From Ryuthela nishihirai (Eukaryota > Arthropoda > Arachnida > Araneae > Heptathelidae): a stretch of 64,000 nt of DNA. Made by a program: the position numbers and the translations under genes. Below the pieces are notes generated by a model. It made no database searches, was not told where the DNA came from, and worked only from the letters and a program-made list of their open reading frames with translations. Shown piece by piece: positions 20,067-30,236 of this stretch. The number at the start of each line of letters is the position of its first letter. Within the stretch, counting starts at the first letter, position 1. The stretch spans positions 20,733,801 to 20,797,800 of the forward strand of contig JAWZYU010000019.1 of assembly GCA_038380435.1 (NCBI GenBank). The letters run 5' to 3'.

Positions 20067-20688
20067 TACAGGGTGTCCCTGAATTCATGGCCCAAACGTG
20101 AAGGGATGGTAATACACACCTAATCCACCAATATTCGTCATAGAATATGCGGCCACAAACGCAGTCCGGTGCCGGTAGGGGGCATAGATGAGGCGGCACC
20201 GGCTTGAAAGCACTGGATAGGCCAAACCCCAGCATTCTCGGTGTCGACCGGACACGAGATGGAGCAGTTTACGAATGCAGAGAATTCTTTTCCTTTTCGA
20301 TTTCCTTCTGTGAGGATATTTGAAGAGTGTCGTGTACGAGACGCCCGTGCAGTCCGCGGAGGATCTGGTAGCCCGACTGTCCATTGCCGCCACCGATGTG
20401 CGCGACAAGTCCGGTGTTTACGAGCAGGTATGCCGATCACTACTCCACCGTTGTGCCGTCTGTTTCAACGTTGGTGGGCAGACATTTGAGCATTTGTGTA
20501 ATGATCTCCAATAAATGTCATTCTGGAAACCTCTGTGTCTGTCCTTCCCTCTGTGTCTGTCCTTCCTACTCCTCATCGCGTTTGCGGCATCATATTCTAT
20601 GACAAATATTGGTTGGTTCGGTATTACCCAAACGTGAGGGTACTACCATTCCCTCACGTTTGGGCCATGAATTCAGGGACACCCTGTA
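20067..20688 (+). mobile_element. DNA transposon relic with long TIRs
   Basis: Left end TACAGGGTGTCCCTGAATTC and continuing GGCCCAAACGTGA; the right end is its inverted copy up to CACCCTGTA. The TIRs are about 44 bp, flanked by TA. The interior is GC-rich relative to its surroundings and retains the end of a transposase (20320-20514). Confidence 0.85.
20320..20514 (+). pseudogene. Transposase C-terminal tail (IS630/Tc1-mariner type)
   Basis: The frame VYETPVQSAEDLVARLSIAA, later CRSLLHRCAVC and FNVGGQTFEHL, has the layout seen at the C-termini of arthropod mariner-like transposases (VY.TPV.S.EDLVARI..A, then RR...CI...G..FE.LL). All catalytic residues are gone. The frame stays open to its natural stop. 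Confidence 0.65.
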
Positions 20689-20689
20689 T

Positions 20690-21320
20690 ATTTATTTAAT
20701 ACACTGTAAAAATAAATTAATTATTTGTACAGTGTATTAAATAAAATAATGTCGTACCTCTTTTTCTACGTAAATAACACGAAATCTTACCTTGTCATGA
20801 CAAAAAAAAACAGAAAAGAAAATATCTGGTTCCTTACATTTTTGTGCTATTTATTATTGATTCTTTCACACAGCTGTTTCCTTTTCCTTTTAGTTAAACC
20901 TATTTGCTTTGTTTTCATTGGAGCTGCGAAAGGGTTTAGCGTGCAATTCGTTGTGATAATTAGCAACAACGGACGAAGGAACTCATCAGGCGTTACATGA
21001 ATTAATAATAGCAATCGAAAGAAAAAGCACATAAAATTTTTTTAACGTTCAGTTTTTCTTTTGTAGTTGCGAGCGATGTATGAAAGTAAAGAGATTATTT
21101 GTTTGGGATCGATAGAGAAAAAAGTGTACTGGGGATTTCTATGGATATTTCTCTTTTTTTTTCACTTTCTCATATGAAGTATGTCAAAATATTCTGATCA
21201 TGGAAAGGAATCGATCTCGTGTTCTGGCAAACGAGTAGGTTTTGAAATGTTTTATTATTATACCTATTCCTTTAATTACAATCGATTTATCAACTTCCCA
21301 TTGAAGTTCATTATAGCTCG
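20690..21320. other. No recognised gene
   Basis: A 91-codon frame at 20725-21000 has a hydrophobic stretch but no recognised family and lies in AT-rich sequence; probably chance. Confidence 0.4.
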
Positions 21321-21324
21321 AAGG

Positions 21325-21405
21325 CAGTGGTTCTCAACTTTGTCGGCTCCACAGATACCCTGTGAAATCTATTTCTTTCTGCGACATCCCTACGAAGTCT
21401 AACTT
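21325..21405 (+). repeat. hAT-like terminal sequence
   Basis: CAGTGGTTCTCAACTTTG at 21325 is the typical start of a hAT (Charlie-like) terminal inverted repeat. The partner end was not found. Confidence 0.5.
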
Positions 21406-21409
21406 TTTC

Positions 21410-22115
21410 TGCAGATCCTCTTTCTGTCGTTACCTGGCACATTTTGACTGAAATATAGATGCTTGAAACGAGAACTGCATAAAAGTCCCAAGAATGGATA
21501 ACATCTGTAGATCTTTATTTGTTGCTCATTAATTGGTTCTTTTTGTAATTTGAATCTAAATATTTGAGTGAATAAATTCAATGCTACAGAAATTCTTATG
21601 TCATCAATAGCAAATTATTATCTTGTGATTAGCATGAGATATCCAGTGTTTCCATACTGAATTAACATACTTCCAGCAAAAGCAATAAAAATTAAAGCAG
21701 TTATGTAATGGGGGCATACAGTACGTACTACACTTATCCCTTGATTTACAAAATCGAAAAAACTGCAACCAGTTTCGTTTACGCGGTGACTATATTCGGT
21801 GTAACAAGGCAAAGAAAATGCAACCAGTTTCGTTTTACACGATTACGATATAGATTGAGGTTTTTTAATGTATTTAGATTTAATGCATATTATGAAGAAG
21901 CAGTGGTGTGGTGCCAAGGGAGATTATTAGACTGTCATCCCAAAGTAAAAATCAACTAAATGATTTTAATTGCTCTCATTTATTTTCAAAAATAAATAGA
22001 TGACAATAAATTCCTACGCTAATAAAATTATCATTTTTAACAAGTAATATTTATATTCTTTCGCAGAATTATATTCTTGCCATTGCAATTCAATCTGTCT
22101 TGCGACTTCTTGAAT
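21410..22115. other. No recognised gene
   Basis: AT-rich, short chance frames only. AATGCAACCAGTTTCGTTT-type sequence occurs twice (near 21764 and 21817), a small direct repeat. Confidence 0.4.
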
Positions 22116-22118
22116 AAA

Positions 22119-22503
22119 AGGGGCGAGAGTGGATCAATCGGTAGCGCGCCAGGCTCGTAATCTGCAGTTCCCAGGTTCGAGTCCTAGCTGGGTCAGCGTT
22201 GAGACTTATCGCCGCAAAACTCCCCGCCCTGCCCACGGTTAGTAGGAGACACCGATGGACTTGGAAAGGCCGCCGTCCGTCGGATGGGACCTTAAGCCGT
22301 GGCTCCGTGTGCGGGCGAGCCATACACTGTGCACGTTAAAGAACACGCTGGATGGCCTTGACGGGAGGCTACCATCAGTCTCCCAACAGCTGTTCCAGTG
22401 GGTCCCCTCCCCCAACCTTCTCTGAGCCTTCGGGGTCCTTGTGACCTGGCCATTTAGTCCATGGTGTGCAAAAAAGTGCCGCTCAGAGGTAAAAACAACC
22501 CAA
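22119..22503 (+). mobile_element. SINE family 1, full length, diverged head
   Basis: Head GGATCAATCGGTAGCGCG (A box mutated) and B box GGTTCGAGTCC, followed by the complete body and the AGGTAAAAACAACCCA end. No clear target duplication. Confidence 0.9.
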
Positions 22504-22504
22504 A

Positions 22505-22975
22505 ATTTAAAATAAAGCCTGCTTTGATTTGGCAGCGAGATCTGATTTTTCTAGACCGAATTTTTCAGACTAGTAAAAATCGTGTTTTATCTCATTTTTA
22601 ACAAGAAGTTTAACTTTGTAAATTATTATAGAGGTGAAATATTGCTGATTAGTAAGTACACTGTTTCATAAAATATGGTATAAATATTAATTTTGCAAAA
22701 TGCAACACTATGTTGCACATCTGTCCAACTCTTATGTTGGTACAGATGCATAATTTCCAATTTACATTCAGTTCATAAATATACTCGTTTCAAATTTCTT
22801 CTTCAAATACGATAGTGTACGTCTACATTAACGATGGGCATTTTTTGGGACAAAAAATGTATGAGAAATTAATCTAAACTTATCAGAATCAGTGCAAATA
22901 TAGTACAAAACAATGTTACATTAATGCTTTATATTACTGCTAAACTGAAATTTGAAATCATCCATTCTCCCATCC
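22505..22975. other. No recognised gene
   Basis: AT-rich. ATGTTGCACATCTGTCC-type direct and inverted short repeats occur near 22700-22745, otherwise nothing is seen. Confidence 0.4.
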
Positions 22976-22983
22976 ACCTCCTC

Positions 22984-23325
22984 AAGCAGTCATGAGCTAC
23001 GGAGGTGCAATCAGACTGCTCAAATTAGTTCTTCAAGCCTATCTGTTCTGAGGCTACATCTGGCCACTGTCCATCAATTCTAACAAAGTCCTGTTGGCAT
23101 GGTCTGCTCACCGCATTTAATTAAACCGAGACACTTGCTCAAGAGTGGAACTATTCAGATTACTGAATCACAACCTACCTGACCAATTTTCATCACTCCA
23201 TTTTTCTCTCTGTTTATAACCAAACCTACTCTACTACCAATCTCAACAACAGCTCGAATGAAAGAGTTCATATCATCAACATCATTGGACAAAAGGGCTA
23301 AATCATCAGCATAATCCAAATGTAT
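22984..23325 (-). mobile_element. LINE fragment with large internal deletion
   Basis: On the minus strand the frame LDYADDLALLSNDVDDMNSF (reverse-transcriptase YADD motif, 23325-23155) runs through VGLVINREKNGVMKIGQ. It then jumps to the LINE 3' end (GCACCTCCGTAGCTCATGAC, GCTTGAGG). Most of the C-terminal domain is deleted. Same family as 35.3-38.7 kb. Confidence 0.8.
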
Positions 23326-23344
23326 AAAAAATTTTAAATACACG

Positions 23345-24795
23345 TTTTATTCATAACAAGGATTTTTTTTTTAGAACCTATCCCCATTTTTTCCACAGTT
23401 GTTGGTTTCGGTTTTCACGGTGATTTCCTGGAACCTATAAACCCTGTAAATCGAGGGATGGGCGTATTTCCCGTTAGAGATTTCTGAAGTACTGAAAATA
23501 GGTCCCAGACTCTCTTTACTACCTTCTCGAACCCCTGTTTTTGGGAATCATTGGTTTAGAAGAACAAAAACCACTGGTTTATGGGGTTCGTTCATAAATT
23601 AGTAATGTTACTTTAGCCCCCCCCCCCCCCAACTTCCATTGCTCTTATGTAACGCCACGTAGCGCTTGGCTGGACCATTTCCACCTCTCTCATTTATGCA
23701 ACACTATTCTTTTTCTAAGGTAATTAGCATACCAGATGAGGGTTGCAATACAAGGAGTTGATTATATGTGATTAAGAAAAATTATCTGAGTCAGCTTTTC
23801 GTAATAGTGTTAGCATATTTTGGAGAAAAAAGTAACTCATGTTCATCAACTACACATATATAAAAGCCTGCGGTGAAACTTTGACTTCACCACATGACAA
23901 ATAAGAAGCAGCGAAGAGCTGTAACAAATAATAAATTCGGCCAACTTGCAATACATCAGAGTTGGGAAGATTAGGGGAGGAAAAAACAGCCAAGTCCGGA
24001 TATAGTGGCAGCTTCCACCAGCATTGTCCCCAAGCATGCAAAAGGCATCACACTGAACGTTGCATCTGTATATATTCCCCACTTAAACAGCTTCAGGAAC
24101 GGCCACCAGCAGAAAACATTTGAGAGATAAGTTTTGATCACGTGGATGCATTACCTAGAAATTCATCTCATTAACTAAAGCATTTTTAGCTAGCAAATTT
24201 ACAAACGAAACTTTATATTTTAATGTACCCAGTACATATGTCAATCAGACCCTGATCTAGATAGAAATCGATGGGTGAGGAGGTTCAAAATACACAATTG
24301 AGTCTGAAAAATATGAAGTGGGGGGGGAGCAAGAGACTCCTCCTTTTTACAGTTTTTTAAAATTTCTTCAAAAATGCATGAAATAAAAAATGAGTTTAAT
24401 AAATGTTTACACTAGCATTCTGAAAGGGCAAGAGGTGCAAGGTGAAAAAAAATGCTCGCAGCGAAGAGCAAGCATAGGACAGACTATGGTTACGTCATGG
24501 CTTGGTCCACTGGCTTTCTGTTATAGGTGGTGTTGTTTAAGCACACTGTTCATACCCCTCCCCTGTTCTTTAATCTATAGTTATGCATACGGGAAGCCTG
24601 GAAATGAGAATTTTGAACTAAAGGTACGGCAAAGTACATCGATTCTATGACACACACACACATCCTCCACACACACACACAAAAAAAAAAGTTTTACCCA
24701 GAAATAACACTTAAAATTGCAAGCCAAAGTGGATGGTAACGGATCTGCAATTTTTGTTTTCATCCTTAGTGTTTCAACTGCTAGCTTTTTTAAAT
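23345..24795. other. No recognised gene; simple repeats
   Basis: Contains a C14 run near 23618-23631, a G-run near 24322, and a CACA tract at 24650-24690 followed by an A-run. No supported coding region. Confidence 0.5.
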
Positions 24796-24799
24796 TTTC

Positions 24800-25065
24800 C
24801 GAACAAGTGGGATGCCATCCTATCGTCCTGCCCTATTTCCACTACTGCATACGGAAAAACATGGCCAAACCAAGGGAATCTCTCTCTGCACAATATGCTG
24901 CTCAAAGGAGATTGCCGACTCCTTTGCGTAACCTCATCATTACTTACAAAGTTGAACCACCTAATGCCCAAGATACCGCGTAAGCATCTAGAATCAAAGC
25001 AATGGAGTTTCCTGTTATCTTATTTACAAAGGGTTCGCAAATTCCAAATCTCCCAAAAGTTAAAA
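24800..25065 (-). pseudogene. LINE C-terminal fragment
   Basis: The minus-strand frame includes ILGIRWFNFVSNDEV and SPLSSILCRERFPWFGHVF, equivalent to LINE sequence at 38300-38415 and 61911-62285. This is the region after the RT domain. It is truncated on both sides. Confidence 0.8.
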
Positions 25066-25069
25066 TTGT

Positions 25070-25905
25070 CTGACACATAATGGTGGAAAAAGTTGAAAAT
25101 TTAAATTATTTTTATGAATGTTAAAAACGATATATTTATCTGAAAAATATTGAAAATTTGATTGTGTAATGTGATATTTGTGAGTTCATGATCGAAAATA
25201 AGTTACCCCCTTACACGTGAAAAGGGGGATGTAACTGTTTGATTTTAAGAAATATTTAGACATTTTCTTTTAGTTTAATGGATGCTAATGAAATATTATA
25301 ATTCGCAAATTTCAAATCCTTGGGTAGTTTTAGTTTACAACGTTAGTGGGCACTAAATATGGAAAAAGCGAAACTTTTAACGAATACAGTGGACCCCGAT
25401 ATAACGCGCATGTCGGGCGGGAAACAACACCCGCGTTATAAGGTGAACAGCGTTATACCGAGCGGCGCGGTGGCGACACAATAAATTTCACACTGTAAGC
25501 TTTTCTTTTACTCATCATGCATACAATAATTAAACACTATTCAAAATACATGCAGGAACTCAATACATACACAATTACTCAATATGCAGTAACAATAAAA
25601 TGCGATACTCACTAACGCCGCACGGACCTGTATAAACATGTTTGAACTTATCGCGAACATCGCCCGCGCTATAACCGAGTGCGCGGTATAGCGAGCAGCG
25701 CTATAACGAAGGTCCATTGTATTTGAAAGTGATCTGTTTATGATAGAAATTCAATTTATCGATGGCAGACTATAAAGTGATATTGCGATTGACAGCAACA
25801 ATCCAGCTCCCTTTTCTCAGAAAGGGATTAAAAAAGCAACATTTACATTCTAAGAATTAAAATAAACATACTTTTTTATATTACATAAGAACATAATTAA
25901 ACACT
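25070..25905. repeat. Old diverged repeat interrupted by a MITE
   Basis: Related to 16700-17240 by shared blocks in the same order (AATATTATAATTCGCA near 25290; CTAAGAATTAAAA near 25850). The 333-bp MITE at 25387 interrupts it. Confidence 0.45.
25387..25719. mobile_element. MITE of Tigger/Tc5-like type
   Basis: Left terminus CAGTGGACCCCGATATAACG. The right terminus is the inverted counterpart, ending CGTTATAG...GGACCATTG in complement. TA is present at both outer edges (25385-25386 and 25720-25721). Multiple internal CGCGTTATA-type motifs repeat. No coding capacity. Confidence 0.85.
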
Positions 25906-26046
25906 ACTATTTTCATTTTTCAAATCATCCATTAGTTCGAATTGAAACATCTCAAGAGTAAAAAAAATTCATTTTCTTTAAAGACGAAATTCCAGGAAAC
26001 GCCACAGCGATATGTGTTTTTCTAGTATATTTTATTTTCAATCAGT

Positions 26047-26209
26047 TTTAGTGCAATTAATGTTGGGATCAGCGAATTTTGTACGACATTAGAAAATGAC
26101 CCACACATTGCTTCAACTGTTGAAATGCCCCAACAAATTTTGCTTCCGCTACTGAAAAATGTCTTACCTCAGGAGAAGGTGAAGACCCCCGATTTAGATG
26201 AATTTAAAT
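26047..26209 (+). other. Possible orphan coding exon, unknown
   Basis: After a TTTTAG that could be a splice acceptor, an open frame reads NVGISEFCTTLENDPHIAST and PQQILLPLLKNVLPQEKV and ends with TAA. The amino-acid composition looks more coding-like than neighbouring chance frames, but I recognise no family and see no companion exons. Confidence 0.25.
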
Positions 26210-26245
26210 AAGGAAAAATATTTCATAGGAGAAAACGGATTTTCC

Positions 26246-26328
26246 AAAAGAGTGTCGGTTCTTTTTATCTTAACCTTTTATCTAACTTTTTATCTTAACC
26301 AAAAGAGTGTCGGTTCTTTTTATCATAC
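26246..26328 (+). repeat. 53-bp direct repeat
   Basis: CCAAAAGAGTGTCGGTTC followed by TTTTTATC occurs at 26246 and again at 26299; between them TTATCTAAC/TTTTTATCTTAACC variants repeat. Confidence 0.75.
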
Positions 26329-26434
26329 AAAAGATTCAAACAATGGACTCAAAATAAAACAACTTTATGTTAACTCTGTAGAAGTTAATTATGAATTTAT
26401 TCTCAGGATGCAAATAACATCCATTAAAATGTTG

Positions 26435-26810
26435 CATTTATTTTTTCCCTTAGTTCTTAATCCTAACAAAACACTTCACTTGCAATGTCAGCACGCAAAA
26501 CCGAGAAACATCAATACTTGAGCGCAATTCGTCGTACAATTGAAGTCGTCGAAGGCAAAAGACTTCGCGAACAGAATTGTCTGAAATGAAACAAAGAAAA
26601 TAACTGTGATATCGCAATTCTTACGGCCGAATCTCTCTCCCCCCACAAAACCGAGAAGAATCCTGACACCGACACATAACAATCTACAACTGCTGTATTA
26701 GTTAGCTACACTAAACGTTACGAAATCGACTGTGTTCGAAGTGTGGTCGGTCGACCTCTAAGCGACCTTGTGACTGTTTCTTGGACTCGGGAGACTTGGT
26801 GACGTGTATC
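26435..26810 (-). other. Candidate short transcription unit downstream of a TATA box
   Basis: A GC-richer island follows the TATA box at 26847-26854 on the minus strand. It contains a pyrimidine-rich TTTCTTTGTTTCATTTCAG that resembles a splice acceptor (about 26585-26605) and an AATAAA near 26440. The longest frame (26488-26682) has no recognisable domain. It may be a solo LTR, a non-coding transcript or a 5' exon of something else. Confidence 0.25.
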
Positions 26811-26814
26811 GATT

Positions 26815-26860
26815 TTGCCGCGTTGATGTCTGCCGCACGCAACCGGCTTTTATACCACAC
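26815..26860 (-). promoter_or_regulatory. Candidate TATA promoter
   Basis: TATAAAAGCCGG on the minus strand (TATA at 26854-26847), with CAGACATCA about 25-30 bp downstream, which could be an initiator. It is the strongest TATA context in this part of the window. Confidence 0.4.
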
Positions 26861-27228
26861 GCGACCACATCAGATTGATCAAAAAATAAAAGTAAAAATA
26901 GTTGAAGGCATTTCTCTATGTGTTCTCGACTTCGTTTCGTGGTGACGAATTTTGGTCTTTTCGCCTCGTGGAGGTTAAAAAATGCTGTTGATCAAAGAAC
27001 GTGAGTGATGCGCTGCGTAATGAAAGAGAACGTTCGAATTAGTAAATGAGATGGGTAAAGCATTCAAGATAAGCATTGTGATATAAATCGTCTTTTTGAT
27101 TCTTTTCTGTTTCGTTTCTATAGGCTGATAGGAAACAGCAAAAAGTTTGGGAAAAATTAGATTGGTTAAATAGACGAGTAGTGAGTTTAAACATTCTACA
27201 ATCATAGAAGCCGACTCCTGAGGAATCA

Positions 27229-27281
27229 TTGTAAAGGCCACCGTCCGCCGGATGGGTCATTAAGCCGTGACCCCATGCGAA
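27229..27281 (+). mobile_element. Older SINE family 1 copy, left piece
   Basis: AAAGGCCACCGTCCGCCGGA, then GGGTCATTAAGCCGTGACCC: body sequence of SINE family 1, split from its continuation at 27668-27716 by a younger SINE. Confidence 0.75.
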
Positions 27282-27667
27282 AAGAGGGGCGGGGGTGGCT
27301 CAGTCGGTAGCGCGCCAGGCTCGTAATCTGTAGTTCCCAGGTTCGAGTCCCAGCTGGGTCAGCGTTGAGATTTATCTCCGCAAAATTCTCCGCCCTGTCC
27401 ACGGTCAGTAGGGGACACCGATGGGCTTGGAAAGACCGCCGTCCGTCGGATGGGACGTTAAGCCGTGGACCCGTGTGCGGGAGAGCCATACCCTGTGCAC
27501 GTTAAAGAACACGCTGGATGGCCTTGACGGGAGGCTACCATCTATCTCCCAACAGCTGTTCCAGTGGGTCCCCTCCCCCAACCTTCTCTGAGCCTTCGGG
27601 GTCCATGTGACCTGGCCATTTAGCCCATGGTGTGCAAAAAAGTGCCGCTCAGAGGTAAAACAACCCA
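27282..27667 (+). mobile_element. SINE family 1, full length, nested in an older SINE
   Basis: Complete head, body and tail, nearly identical to 13940-14325. A 12-bp target duplication (ACCCCATGCGAA) flanks it at 27270-27281 and 27668-27679. The target was an older copy of the same family. Confidence 0.95.
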
Positions 27668-27720
27668 ACCCCATGCGAAGGAGAGCTATACCTTTTAGAA
27701 ACACGCTGAACGGAAAACGT
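27668..27720 (+). mobile_element. Older SINE family 1 copy, right piece
   Basis: GGAGAGCTATACC and AGAAACACGCTGAACGG continue the SINE body interrupted at 27281. After this the element is lost. Confidence 0.65.
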
Positions 27721-27825
27721 TGAATTAAAAGCGTTTCTACAAAAACACGGTGATTTAAGCTCAAGATCACGCTTTAGTTAAGTTAGGCACACGATGTCTC
27801 CTAAAAGTGTTCAGTGAATTACTAC

Positions 27826-27924
27826 TTCAACCTTCTCTGAGTCTTTGGTGGTCTTTGTGACCTGGCCATTTAACCCATTGTGTGCACAAAAGTGGCGCTC
27901 AGAGGTAAAAACAACACAACCTTC
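27826..27924 (+). mobile_element. SINE family 1, 3' tail fragment
   Basis: CAACCTTCTCTGAGTC, then GACCTGGCCATTTAACCC and GCTCAGAGGTAAAAACAACA. Possibly the distal remainder of the same older copy. Confidence 0.85.
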
Positions 27925-28860
27925 CCCTTCAACTTCAAATCGGTTGTCATCCGCATTCCAAAACATAATGCAAACTAAAATAATAAACTCTGCTGTAAGA
28001 ACTAGAATAAGTATTTAAAAAATTGTTATAAATTGCGACATTGTTTCAAAACTAAGGTTTTGTTTCTTAAGAACTATGTTTTTAATTCGAAGGAGTTCCG
28101 TCGGCATTTTGGACTAAATTTTTATAAGTTTTATAAGTTAAATTTGTACTAATGAATTTCAAAAGCAATGCAATATTTTTATGAAGTTAATGTTTATAAT
28201 GTCATTTTGATAAGTAAAAAGTTAATTGGAAGTGATTATAATTTTATCAGCTTTAACTGTATTTTAAATGTAGTATTCAGTGTACATATTAATGAATCCT
28301 TCTTCGAAATTAACATTTTGTGCGATATTTCATCGTATCTTTTTTACTACCAAAATAATTATGTACAATATTAACAAAAAATAATTCAAAATAATTTGCT
28401 CATCATGCAGTTTTACTTGATACAGAGGTCTGATGATCCTGTTTAATATAATAGACAAAGCGATGATGAGGTCTTAGCAAAAAAGATTACGTCAATCAAA
28501 AATAAAATGTCTACATTTCATCCGAGGCTCGAATCCAGATTGTTTCACGAAACACTCTGTTGGCATAACATGAAAAGTTTTCTTGCTTTAAGTTTAATTA
28601 TGGTAATGGGGATGATCGAGAGTAAAGAACGTTGAAATTCGAAATGCTATTGTGATGTGATAGGAGTAATTCCCTCTTCCCAACACAGCCAAAACAAAGT
28701 TTCAATAGCTTTTCCAAGCCCATTGATGTCCTCTTTCTCACCGAAGGGTGGGGATTAACGAAGCATTAATTAGAATTTAAGGACTCAAGAAAATATCTTT
28801 ATTTAAAAAGCAACAACCTATGTTTGTTTCATTGCAACTATAACAAAAAAATACAAAAGA
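27925..28860. other. AT-rich, no recognised gene
   Basis: Only short chance frames. Confidence 0.4.
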
Positions 28861-28865
28861 CGATC

Positions 28866-29058
28866 AGTTGTTGTTTTCACGTCTGAGCGACACTTTTATG
28901 CCCACAATTGGCCAAATGGCCAAGTCATTAGAACCCATGGACTCAGGGAAACTTGGAGGAAGGGGATCCACTGGACAGCTGATAGAAAACAGATGGAAGT
29001 TTCCCGTCAAGGTCATCCAACGTGGTTTTTATCGTGCAGACGGAATGGCTCTTCTGTA
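28866..29058 (-). mobile_element. SINE family 1, 3' part, minus strand
   Basis: In reverse complement it reads CACGTTGGATGACCTTGACG, CAGCTGTCCAGTGG, GACTTGGCCATTTGGCC and a final CGCTCAGACGTGAAAACAAC. It is a diverged, head-less copy. Confidence 0.8.
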
Positions 29059-29107
29059 GGCTAGGCCTTAACGGAGGTACATGTGGAAATTCATAATTAT
29101 GCTCAAA

Positions 29108-29735
29108 ACTATTTGAGGTAGGCTTAATATATTGAAGAAATTTTTCGACATTTTTGTTCAACTATAAGGGAATTAATCACTCTTAGTTTAATGTCGATAT
29201 CAATTTTAGAGGAAAAATTGTCTTGAGCTGGGGGGGATACGAACCCACGTCCTCTTTCGAGTGACCTATATCGAGTGCTCTGACCGCAGAGCTACTAGCT
29301 GTCGATCAAATATCCTCTAATTGATGTTATGAACTTTCCTACCTTCAAGTACTCATATGTGCGTCTCTTGAAGACAGTGTCTTCGCTTTTTCAAACAGTT
29401 CTTGAAGTAGATAGCAAAATATATACTATATACAGTATAAGACATTATGATATTGACGTTAAATTAAGAGTGATTATTTCTCTGACGATTGAGCAAAAAC
29501 GTTGAAAAATTGCTTCAACGGTTAACTTCTACACCCGTAACAAACATTGTGCCATCTACTTCAAGAGGCTGTTTGAAAACAGCAAAGACACTGACTGCAA
29601 GAGACACAGAGTTGTGTACTGCAGATAGGAAAGTTCATAGCATCAATTACAGAAGATCTTCATCGGTATCTTCGGCTCAAGACAATATTTCCTCTACATT
29701 TGATATCAACGTTAACTTAAGAATCATATTACTTC
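29108..29735. repeat. Imperfect palindrome with nested arms
   Basis: Three blocks on the left recur inverted on the right: 29177-29229 with 29681-29733, 29110-29180 with 29465-29535, and 29355-29410 with 29557-29605. The order is not that of one simple hairpin, so two inverted copies of a repeat with rearrangement are more likely. Frames on both strands in it (29489-29740 and 29161-28943) are shadows of the repeat. Confidence 0.7.
29229..29312 (-). mobile_element. tRNA-like insertion in one arm of the palindrome
   Basis: In reverse complement there is a D-arm-like GTAGCTCTGCGGTCAGAGCA, which is also an A box, and GGTTCGTATCC as B box. The acceptor strands pair at only about five of seven positions and the anticodon stem does not form, so this is a tRNA-derived pseudogene or SINE head, not a working tRNA. 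The inverted paralogue near 29660-29690 lacks it. Confidence 0.5.
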
Positions 29736-29739
29736 ACTA

Positions 29740-30230
29740 ATATTTCATCTACGCTTTCAATTAAATTGTTGTTTTACTGAGCATGCACCTTATTTCTTTA
29801 CATATTGGTTCCCGAACCCCACCATTATTTTTTTGGATATCCTATATTTAGAGTACTTTGCACCTTTCGTAAAACCATCTAAAGCATTAACAAATACTGT
29901 TGAACTCTTTTCAGAACTAAAATTTTCATTGACTTTTTTCATGCTCCCTATGTTCGTTGTTTTTCTTTTGATTCCCGGATCTAGTTCAGTTTCGTATATA
30001 AAAAAAACCCTTTCAATTGCTAAGCACCGAATACACTGGGCAACAAATTTTCATAAAAGTCATGCCTCTGAGATAAAAGTAGCCATTTCTTAAAGATTTC
30101 AAGGATTTCTTAAAGATTTGAACACGAATATGAAAATGGAAATGAAAAATTGTCTACGATTTCTGAGAAATCCGCAATAGTTTCTTATATAATAGAGTAA
30201 TATATACATATGACATGTATCGGTAAAACT
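29740..30230. other. No recognised gene
   Basis: An 86-codon frame at 29833-30093 has a hydrophobic segment but no recognised family. Confidence 0.4.
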
Positions 30231-30236
30231 CCGTTT

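Noticed and set aside
20085..20440. Arg-rich minus-strand frames at 20.1-20.4 kb
   Set aside because: They are shadows of the GC-rich transposon relic, whose plus strand has the recognisable transposase tail.
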